A stretch of DNA of 8,114 nucleotides from Promethearchaeota archaeon (GTDB lineage: Archaea > Asgardarchaeota > Lokiarchaeia > Sigynarchaeales > MK-D1), in the NCBI GenBank assembly GCA_016839385.1, contig JAEOUK010000314.1:1-8114 (forward strand), written 5' to 3'. Of the stretch, positions 1 through 5,830 are shown piece by piece. The notes below the pieces were generated by a model. It worked only from the letters and a program-made list of their open reading frames with translations, searched no databases and was not told the origin of the DNA. The translations under genes were made by a program, and so were the position numbers. Positions within the stretch are counted from its first letter, which is position 1. The number at the start of each line of letters is the position of its first letter.

Positions 1-578
1 CAATATTACGTAGAGTTGGATACGCACTTACCAGGTTGATTCAAGAAGAGTGTTTGTGTAATCGTGTAGTAGGTCTTGCTACTGCTGGTGTTCCAATTGC
101 GACCGCAATATCAATCCATGGTGGATACCCGATGGGGTATACTCGAAAACTGGAGGGGGTACAGACACTCGAACAATTCAACGAAAAAATAACCCAATAT
201 GGACAACATTCGCTAGTTGAAGGGGATTTTGAATCTGGAGATGTAGTTGCATTGATTGATGATCTTGTTACCCGTCTGAATTCGAAGTTAATTGGACGTG
301 AACAAATGATTGTTGAAGCAAAACGTCGAAATATTGACATTAAATGCAATACTATTGTTGTTCTAGTCGATAGAGAACAAGGTGCTCAACAAGCTGCTGC
401 GGAATTTGGTCTTTCTCTACATTCTCTTATACCTTTCCAATCTAAAGGATTGGAATGGCTTAAACCTAAATTCTCTCAATTAGAATACAAAGTTTTAACT
501 CACTATTTCCAAGATCCTGAATATTATCAAGATAGTCGCATACAACAAGAGTTATTTACTCGAGCTAGTAAGAGATAA
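1..578 (+). CDS. pyrE: Orotate phosphoribosyltransferase-like protein, 5'-truncated by window edge
   Basis: The reading frame is open from the first complete codon at position 3, so the TTG at 36 is not a credible start and the true N-terminus lies outside the window. About 191 residues are visible. By family, the enzyme joins orotate to PRPP to give OMP in de novo pyrimidine synthesis, in the cytosol. Supporting features are VVGLATAGVPIATA (orotate PRTase core), Y-x-RK as in the family's active-site arginine-lysine pair, LVEGD before the PRPP-binding strand, the acidic PRPP motif VVALIDDLVTR at about 243-275, VVLVDREQGA (about 357-386), and the family-typical LHSLIPF. Two oddities are visible. 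The loop after the DD pair reads TRLNSK instead of a glycine-rich TTGGS-type phosphate loop, and the stretch between RK and the GQHSLVEG segment is longer than usual. A C-terminal tail of about 45 residues follows LHSLIPF. It could instead be an OPRT-like paralogue with altered activity. Confidence 0.8.
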   Translation, partial: ILRRVGYALTRLIQEECLCNRVVGLATAGVPIATAISIHGGYPMGYTRKLEGVQTLEQFNEKITQYGQHSLVEGDFESGDVVALIDDLVTRLNSKLIGREQMIVEAKRRNIDIKCNTIVVLVDREQGAQQAAAEFGLSLHSLIPFQSKGLEWLKPKFSQLEYKVLTHYFQDPEYYQDSRIQQELFTRASKR

Positions 579-644
579 GTGCTCAGAGTATTATTTTTAT
601 ACATCATCCTCAAATTTCTCTATATAAGGGAAATGTGAAATTAC
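579..644 (+). promoter_or_regulatory. Intergenic gap with TATA-like boxes before the alpha/beta hydrolase
   Basis: The gap between the phosphoribosyltransferase stop and the next ATG is 66 bp. It contains a T-rich stretch with TTTTT at 594-598, which could end the upstream transcript. It also contains a consensus-looking TATATAAG at 621-628. An archaeal TATA box normally lies about 25 bp upstream of transcription start, so TATATAAG would place the start at or just past the ATG at 645. That is a leaderless arrangement or slightly too close. The alternative TTTTTATA at 594-601 would give a short leader. There is no clear Shine-Dalgarno sequence. Assignment is by eye only. Confidence 0.35.
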
Positions 645-1472
645 ATGAAAATACATGAAGCCGAATACGGCAATTTCGGAAATTTCTACTCCTACGTTAA
701 ACTTGATTTCAAGCAAAAAACTGATACTACACTTGTTATTTTTCCCCCAACTCAAGAGTTAATTTTTCCAATACATAAAAATCCGTGGGTGCAAATAAAA
801 CGCTATCAGCCATTAATTCCGAGTCATATCGGAACAGTATACATATTAGGATACAATCCCCATATCACAATAAATACATTTCTTGCTGACGTAGCAGAGA
901 TTTTTGCAGAGTTCATACGAGAGAGAATTGGACCCTGTTATATCGCAGGGATCTCTTACGGAGGTGCATTGTCTATTCCTTTTGCTTCTAAATTTCCTGA
1001 ATTGACACAAAAACTTATCATTGTTGTTGGATCTTATGCTCTTTCTGAGAGTGGAGTGCAAATTTGTAAAGAAGTCACAGAATTAGCTAAGAAAAATGAA
1101 TTGTTAAAAATTCAGTTCAAGATGATTTCTTTATTTCACAATCCAATACTAAGAAAATTTGTCCAGTTCTCTACGAGGATGAATTGGGAGAAAAAAAAAA
1201 CCTATATGAATCCTCCTTCGACATTAATTAATGCTTACACTCATATTGTCAATCATAATTATGAATTAAAAAAATATATTCACCATATCAAATCTCCTAC
1301 ATTAATAATAGGGGGAACACAAGACCAATTTGCTTCTAATGAAATGTATAAAACTCTCGCTGAAGCTGTGAAGGACTCTAAATTGGTGTTATTTGAAAAT
1401 CAAACGCATACAGTAGCTGTAGAGCACCTAAGAAAAGTAAAGAAATTAATAGAAGATTTCCTTAAAAAGTAA
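645..1472 (+). CDS. Alpha/beta hydrolase-fold protein
   Basis: This 275-residue protein has the length and motif order of a single-domain alpha/beta hydrolase. The nucleophile elbow is GISYGG at residues 102-107 with Ser104. The acid is Asp227 in IIGGTQD, on the strand that usually carries it, and the base is His255 in the sequence NQTHTV near the C-terminus. The triad is therefore complete and the protein is probably active, acting on an ester, thioester, amide or other substrate that cannot be told from sequence. The usual N-terminal HG oxyanion motif is replaced by FPPTQE around residues 33-38. No signal peptide or membrane segment is evident, so it is probably cytosolic. The region between about 140 and 200 forms the variable cap. 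A run of ten A (1191-1200) encodes Lys-Lys-Lys within the gene. It follows the phosphoribosyltransferase on the same strand, but an intervening promoter is likely. Its end overlaps the convergent C45-family gene by 11 bp. Confidence 0.85.
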   Translation: MKIHEAEYGNFGNFYSYVKLDFKQKTDTTLVIFPPTQELIFPIHKNPWVQIKRYQPLIPSHIGTVYILGYNPHITINTFLADVAEIFAEFIRERIGPCYIAGISYGGALSIPFASKFPELTQKLIIVVGSYALSESGVQICKEVTELAKKNELLKIQFKMISLFHNPILRKFVQFSTRMNWEKKKTYMNPPSTLINAYTHIVNHNYELKKYIHHIKSPTLIIGGTQDQFASNEMYKTLAEAVKDSKLVLFENQTHTVAVEHLRKVKKLIEDFLKK

Positions 1473-2682
1473 GTTTATGATGAACATACTCATGCTTACA
1501 AGGGCTTCCAAAGCAAATCCACGCATCTAGTGTTTCTAAGTCGAAAATAATACTTGAAGCTGTTGTCATTATTGGACCATGACGGCAAAGACAGTTGCGA
1601 TCGGGTATATCCATCGATGTAACACTGTGATCTCGATGTAGAGAATACATATCATTAATGGTGAATTTCTCTGAAGCGCTCAAAAGAATGTCTGCTATCT
1701 GGTATCGTTTAAATGTACTCTCTTGAATTGTTAAACCTGCTAAAGGTCCCGCATCTTTTGTGTATTTCGCATTTTTAGGCATATCTACGTTTTTCATTTC
1801 TTCTGAGATAAAATGGTTCGTTGCATGAATATAATTACTGGTAGGTTTGCGTTTTACTATTCTCTCTGATGTGTATTCCAAAATAAACATGTCACCAGTT
1901 GGATCATTTACTAAAACAGAATTGCTAGATCCTCGGGGCATTGATTTAAAATATTCAAATACTTCTTGAGAGGAAGTAGCCGATTCTAAAGCTTCCTGAA
2001 TAAGAATCGATGCGGGTAATGCTCCATTAGGTTGCACTTCCAAAATTGCGCTAACTTCATCCGTGCCTATACACACTCCTTTTTCATTTATTCCGTTGAA
2101 CGTTCCTGGAAGTGGTGAAGCCGTAATATCAAAATTTTTTAATCCATTGTTTGGAGTGTTTTTTCGAATTCTTAGATGAGGTACTACCATATACCGATAA
2201 TCAAAATTACGAGAAACCATGGAATGTCCGCGTTCGGTTTTAGTTTTGTTATATGCTATGCTTGTACATCCATCAATAATAGGAAGATCATAGCTTTTCT
2301 TGGTGAGAAGCAATTCTGTACTACATAACAGATAGATTAAATTTTGGGAGACACTTGATCCATCCGATATTCCACGAATCCGTTTAGCTTGGTTTGGAGC
2401 TAATTTTTCTAACGTAGGTTGAAACCATTTTCGTGACTTTCGGGCTGCTAGCTGAAAGAATATCCCCGATGGAACTAATTTTGGACGCATTTTACTAATA
2501 TCGGGATAATCTTTGAATGCTTTGAATGCTTCAACTAAACTTTCCTTGAATCTTTCTCCTTGCTGAAATCCCATATCATAATGAGAACCGGAAAAATGAT
2601 GTATTTTATGTTGATCCTCCAAATCAATCACAATTTCATATTGGAACTTCGTGTTTGTAAATTCACTGCTTATGAAATTCAC
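1462..2682 (-). CDS. C45-family Ntn-hydrolase (acyl-CoA:6-aminopenicillanate acyltransferase-like)
   Basis: The 406-residue protein matches the peptidase C45/AAT-like family of N-terminal nucleophile hydrolases. These mature by self-cleavage before a cysteine and then hydrolyse or transfer amide-linked acyl groups. Visible signatures in order are the N-terminal SGSHYDMGFQQGERF (31-45), typical of the family; DGCTSIAY (137-144), with Cys139 as the predicted nucleophile and cleavage between Gly138 and Cys139; SRNFDY (157-162); LPGTFNGINEKGVCIGTDE (191-209); HATNHF (286-291); and a C-terminal CRHG then GSPC (366-369 and 392-395). Processing would give chains of about 138 and 268 residues. No signal peptide is apparent. 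The start is a GTG (2680-2682) without an obvious Shine-Dalgarno sequence; a slightly later start such as the GTG for Val18 is possible. The natural substrate is unknown, and the penicillin name reflects homology only. It overlaps the convergent alpha/beta hydrolase by 11 bp and diverges from the GPH permease. Confidence 0.85.
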   Translation of the reverse strand: MNFISSEFTNTKFQYEIVIDLEDQHKIHHFSGSHYDMGFQQGERFKESLVEAFKAFKDYPDISKMRPKLVPSGIFFQLAARKSRKWFQPTLEKLAPNQAKRIRGISDGSSVSQNLIYLLCSTELLLTKKSYDLPIIDGCTSIAYNKTKTERGHSMVSRNFDYRYMVVPHLRIRKNTPNNGLKNFDITASPLPGTFNGINEKGVCIGTDEVSAILEVQPNGALPASILIQEALESATSSQEVFEYFKSMPRGSSNSVLVNDPTGDMFILEYTSERIVKRKPTSNYIHATNHFISEEMKNVDMPKNAKYTKDAGPLAGLTIQESTFKRYQIADILLSASEKFTINDMYSLHRDHSVTSMDIPDRNCLCRHGPIMTTASSIIFDLETLDAWICFGSPCKHEYVHHKLTF

Positions 2683-2782
2683 AATTTTTGAAGATTTTTG
2701 CTTTGGTCAGTTCCTATATTTTTATTAACTCTTGCATAGACCATAAAATAATAAATTGAAGGAATAAAAACGTGATAATAAA
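2683..2782. promoter_or_regulatory. Divergent promoter region between C45 hydrolase and GPH permease
   Basis: These 100 bp separate two divergent start codons and are very AT-rich. On the minus strand, AAAAATATAGG (complement of 2713-2723) is TATA-like and would place transcription start about 10 bases before the GTG. On the plus strand, ATAAAATA at 2743-2750 would place it about 10 bases before the ATG at 2783. The purine run GAAGGA at 2758-2763 lies about 19 bases from the ATG, too far for a normal ribosome binding site. No operator-like inverted repeat stood out. Box assignments are by eye. Confidence 0.4.
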
Positions 2783-4249
2783 ATGTCAGAAATGGATGAT
2801 CGATTAGGTGACGTACAATATAAGCCACATAAATGGTATACCATGACTTCTTATGGATTTGGGAAGTTTTCTGCCGAATTTTTCACCCTCGCATTCACAA
2901 CGTGGTGTTTTTACTTCTATGAATCAGTAATCGGACTTGAAGGCTGGTGGGTAGCTTTTGGCTATATCATATATGCGGTTTGGAATGCCATAAATGATCC
3001 CTTGATAGGATATTTAACTAATAAACCTATAAAAGGAAAAATTTCCCAGAAGTATGGTCGTAGATATCCCTATATTCTCATAGGAGCTCTTCCTTGGGTG
3101 TTCTTTTACTTGATTATATTTGTACCACCAAACCTAGATCCTCAAGAATATTATTGGGTGTATTTCTTGTGGTTAACTCTTGGGAGTTGTGCATTTGATA
3201 CATTCTACAGCCTATGGGACGTTCAATATCAAGCGATCTTTCCTGATAAGTTCAGAGGAGCTACAGAACGTAGAAAAGCTGCTGGGATAGCAACAATTGT
3301 AGGGATTTTTGGAATTGCCCTTGGCTCATTACTTCCAGGAATATTTATCCAATCAGAAAATCCGACACGGGCGGAATTTTTCACTCAAGGATATGTGGTC
3401 AGTGCTGTAGGTTTTGTAGCTATCATGCTTTTACTGCCAAGTTTAAGACAAGATGCTTATATGAAATCAAGATATGAACAGAGTGAAAAATATGAAGAAG
3501 AACAAGGGAGTTCGAATTTTTTTAAAGATCTCTGGTTTACTTTGAAGCACCGGAACCTAATGGCTTTCTTTTTGCTGTATATGCTATATCAGAGTTTAGC
3601 CCAGCTAATGACTGGATCTATACCATATTTCGTTGATTTCGTGTTACAGCGTCCAGCAGGAGACGTCACCCTGATAATGGCGGGATTTTTAGTGGGAGCT
3701 TTAGTTAGCATTCCATTTTGGATGAAACTTGCTAATAAAATGCAGAATAATCAATTGCTTATACTTATTGGAGGATTCCTACTTGCTGGTGCGACAATTC
3801 CATTTATTTTCCTCACTAAATCCGTTCCTCTTGTTATATTTGGTATAACCCTAAACTCTTTTAACATCTTTCTTTGGATGATTTTGTGGGGCTCGATGCT
3901 GGGATTATTCTGGTCGTTAACAGGACCCGTTATGGCGGATGTCATAGATGAGGTGGTTGTAGAGACTCGTGTGAGGAAAGAAGGCACCTATATGGGTTTA
4001 AGGGCATTCTTCGGCAGGATGGCATTTGTTGTACAAGCCGTTACCTTTGCAATTGTACACAATTTGACCGGATTCTGGGAAGGGGGAGATGTTCAAGCTC
4101 CGCTAGCAGTTTTAGGAATACGCATACACATTTCCATTATTCCAATCGCTTTAATGCTTCTTGGGACTGTGCTCTTCTGGATACTCAACACATTAAATCC
4201 GAAAAAAAATGCAGAAACAAAACAAAAATTGGAAGACCTGAAATTATAA
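2783..4249 (+). CDS. MFS permease, GPH (MelB-like sugar:cation symporter) family
   Basis: This 488-residue protein is rich in hydrophobic helices (about twelve) and fits the glycoside-pentoside-hexuronide:cation symporter family. These import sugars or glycosides with H+ or Na+ across the cytoplasmic membrane. The N-terminal half has the family motif at residues 67-75 (WNAINDPLI, then GYL), followed by a basic loop with KYGRRYPYILIG (90-101). The C-terminal half has PVMADVIDEV (382-391), then RVRKEGTYMGLRAFFGR (396-412), the second family motif. A charged cytoplasmic loop of about 25 residues (221-247) divides the two halves. In MelB the first motif has two cation-site aspartates. Here the first is Asn68 and only the second, Asp72, is kept. 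The substrate cannot be inferred. The start ATG lacks a well-placed Shine-Dalgarno sequence. The gene converges on the deacetylase gene with a 13 bp gap. Confidence 0.9.
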   Translation: MSEMDDRLGDVQYKPHKWYTMTSYGFGKFSAEFFTLAFTTWCFYFYESVIGLEGWWVAFGYIIYAVWNAINDPLIGYLTNKPIKGKISQKYGRRYPYILIGALPWVFFYLIIFVPPNLDPQEYYWVYFLWLTLGSCAFDTFYSLWDVQYQAIFPDKFRGATERRKAAGIATIVGIFGIALGSLLPGIFIQSENPTRAEFFTQGYVVSAVGFVAIMLLLPSLRQDAYMKSRYEQSEKYEEEQGSSNFFKDLWFTLKHRNLMAFFLLYMLYQSLAQLMTGSIPYFVDFVLQRPAGDVTLIMAGFLVGALVSIPFWMKLANKMQNNQLLILIGGFLLAGATIPFIFLTKSVPLVIFGITLNSFNIFLWMILWGSMLGLFWSLTGPVMADVIDEVVVETRVRKEGTYMGLRAFFGRMAFVVQAVTFAIVHNLTGFWEGGDVQAPLAVLGIRIHISIIPIALMLLGTVLFWILNTLNPKKNAETKQKLEDLKL

Positions 4250-4264
4250 TTTCTTTTCTTTTTT
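4250..4264 (+). terminator. Probable T-rich archaeal-style terminator after the GPH permease
   Basis: Directly after the permease stop codon the plus strand has a fifteen-base all-pyrimidine tract, thirteen T and two C, ending in six T. Archaeal transcription ends efficiently at such U-rich tracts without a hairpin, and none is seen here. The tract reaches the last codons of the convergent gene. The minus strand reads A-rich here, so it would serve only the plus-strand gene. Confidence 0.45.
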
Positions 4265-5378
4265 ATATTGATTTCCAGAATGGATTGAGAGTTTCTCTGA
4301 GAAATGGAATTAATTTATTCCCTGTATATTCTAAACATCTGGGATCATCTTGTTCATCATCTTCAATTAAAATATTTCCACCCGATAGAACGCTTAAAAC
4401 ATTGAGAATAGAATTAGACTGTGCTGTTAAGTTATATCCTCCTTCTAAAGTGAAAGACATACGTCCCCTTGCGTACTCCTCTGCAATAGGTACAATTTTC
4501 TGTACTATTTTTCCATAACCTTGACTTGTATAACCGAGATTTGTCAATTGATCCATGTAATGCCCATCAAAACCAGCGGAAAATAAAATATATTCTGGTT
4601 TGAATTCATGTAACATAGGCAAAATGAGTTGATCCAGAGCTAATTGCACACATTTATCTCCTGAGAGGGGTGGTAGGGTGATATTCACAATTTTTCCTTT
4701 TTGTTTTCCTTCTCCAATTTCCTGTGGAAAACATGTACCGGGATAAAGTGTTCGAGGGTCTTGATGGATAGTGAAGAATAATAATTCTGCATCATCTGGT
4801 GTATTAGGTACTCCGGAGTAGACAATCTCCTCGGTGCCGTTTCCCGCGTGTGCATCCCAATCGATTATAGCGACTTTTTTTATTCCTTTCTCTCTCATAA
4901 GATATTGAGTAGCTAAAACTATGTTGTTAAATAAGCAAAATCCTCGAGCAGCTCCTTTATTCGCATGATGTCCAGGTGGTCGACACAAGACAAAACCACT
5001 CTTAATTTCTCCTGAAATAACAGCATCTACGGCTGAAAAATTTCCTCCAGCTGAATATAATGCTGCTATATAACTTTGACCTGAAACGGGGGTGTCTCCG
5101 TCCATTAAAATATTTCTTTGATGTTTTGCTGCCCGATCTACTGCTTGTTGAATATCAGAAATTAGACGACTACTATGAGATAACTGTATTTCTTCTTTCA
5201 TTGCCATCCGTGGAGTAATTTCATGAAAATTTCCCTTTCGGCCTTCACCGTACATTTCATGTTCTGTTAATTTAGCAATTGCATGAGTAACTCGATCGGG
5301 TCTTTCGGGGTGTCCGAACATAAGACCTGTTTTGTGTTCAGCATAAATATTATCGTAAACAATTCCCACGTCTTTCAT
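4263..5378 (-). CDS. Histone deacetylase superfamily zinc amidohydrolase (HDAC class II/acetylpolyamine amidohydrolase-like)
   Basis: The 371-residue protein is a full-length member of the arginase-deacetylase fold, which removes acetyl groups from lysines, polyamines or other amines. Motifs in order are GHPERPDR (22-29); RPPGHHA (133-139) with the tandem catalytic histidines His137 and His138; GFCLFNN (146-152); DWDAHAGNGTEE (173-184), supplying zinc ligands Asp175 and His177; SAGFDGH (267-273), supplying the third ligand Asp271; and EGGYN (312-316), with Tyr315 as the transition-state tyrosine. All catalytic residues are present, so an active enzyme is expected. The residue after the zinc histidine is Ala rather than the common His. 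GNGT at this point is class II/APAH-like, not class I. There is no signal peptide. The ATG is preceded by GGAG (complement of 5388-5391) at 9-base spacing, one of the better ribosome binding sites in the window. Whether the target is a chromatin protein, another protein or a small acetylated amine cannot be told. Confidence 0.92.
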   Translation of the reverse strand: MKDVGIVYDNIYAEHKTGLMFGHPERPDRVTHAIAKLTEHEMYGEGRKGNFHEITPRMAMKEEIQLSHSSRLISDIQQAVDRAAKHQRNILMDGDTPVSGQSYIAALYSAGGNFSAVDAVISGEIKSGFVLCRPPGHHANKGAARGFCLFNNIVLATQYLMREKGIKKVAIIDWDAHAGNGTEEIVYSGVPNTPDDAELLFFTIHQDPRTLYPGTCFPQEIGEGKQKGKIVNITLPPLSGDKCVQLALDQLILPMLHEFKPEYILFSAGFDGHYMDQLTNLGYTSQGYGKIVQKIVPIAEEYARGRMSFTLEGGYNLTAQSNSILNVLSVLSGGNILIEDDEQDDPRCLEYTGNKLIPFLRETLNPFWKSI

Positions 5379-5512
5379 TTGAATTTACTCCAGTAGAATT
5401 CTATCTAATATTTGTCTTTATTGATTAAAATGAGTTGTGCTTTTTATTGGAAATCTTCGTAAATATTAAACTCAAGTAGATATCAAAACTATCTTTTCTT
5501 AGGGTCTAAATT
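5379..5512. promoter_or_regulatory. Divergent promoter region between the deacetylase and the small orphan gene
   Basis: These 134 bp are AT-rich and separate two divergent starts. For the orphan gene, AAATATTAA at 5461-5469 is TATA-like, with a predicted transcription start about 20 bases before the ATG, and AGGGT at 5501-5505 is a weak Shine-Dalgarno candidate at 7-base spacing. For the deacetylase, AAATATTA (complement of 5406-5413) is TATA-like but close to the gene, and would leave a leader too short to include the GGAG. An upstream box is therefore more likely. No strong inverted repeat was seen. Confidence 0.35.
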
Positions 5513-5830
5513 ATGTCTGAGAACACACGATGTTTCATGATTAATATTAAAGATGATCGTCTTAAGGGAAAATGGGATGTTGTTCTCAATAAAGAAGGTT
5601 ATATTTCGATATCTAGTATAGGAACAGAAGATGACGTTCCATACAGTGGTATGGTGCATTTAGGAGAATCTGATTTTCAAAAACTTTGGGAGATTGTCGG
5701 AAAAATTCCTCCAACTATGTATTACGATGAAGTACAAAAGCTGTTGATAGATTCGGATTTGAATGGTATACTTGAACCTCTGATTCTTTATCTGAAAGAG
5801 TTATTGAATAATCAAATGGATTATTCTTAA
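5513..5830 (+). CDS. Small hypothetical protein, 105 residues
   Basis: I do not recognise this protein. It is short, soluble-looking and without signal peptide, membrane segment, cysteine pairs or a known motif. The N-terminal half (about 9-50) looks like beta strands with alternating hydrophobics, including KGKWDVVLNKEGYISISSIG. The C-terminal half (about 53-101) looks helical, ending in ILEPLILYLKELLNNQ. This suggests a small alpha/beta domain of about 100 residues. It is supported as a gene by its own divergent upstream region, a weak AGGGT ribosome binding site 7 bases before the ATG, and a normal amino acid composition. A second Met at residue 9 is an alternative start. Its stop overlaps the stop of the convergent permease gene within one TTAA. 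No function is proposed. Confidence 0.7.
   Translation: MSENTRCFMINIKDDRLKGKWDVVLNKEGYISISSIGTEDDVPYSGMVHLGESDFQKLWEIVGKIPPTMYYDEVQKLLIDSDLNGILEPLILYLKELLNNQMDYS

Noticed and set aside
41..349. Minus-strand open frame opposite the phosphoribosyltransferase
   Set aside because: It is antisense to conserved OPRT motifs and has no recognisable features, so it is a shadow frame. Similar short frames opposite the other genes (846-1061, 3751-3987, 4285-4518, 6068-6316, 6647-6844, 7503-7691, 7783-7980) were dismissed for the same reason.
2512..2529. Perfect 9-bp tandem duplication (TTTGAATGC twice) in the C45 gene
   Set aside because: It encodes Ala-Phe-Lys twice in a helical segment near the N-terminus, keeps the frame and is too short to be a meaningful repeat element.
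645..5378. Idea of a joint uptake-and-hydrolysis pathway: GPH permease with the C45 hydrolase, alpha/beta hydrolase and deacetylase
   Set aside because: The genes are on alternating strands with separate promoters, and none of the enzymes has a sugar-specific signature. Proximity alone does not support a pathway.
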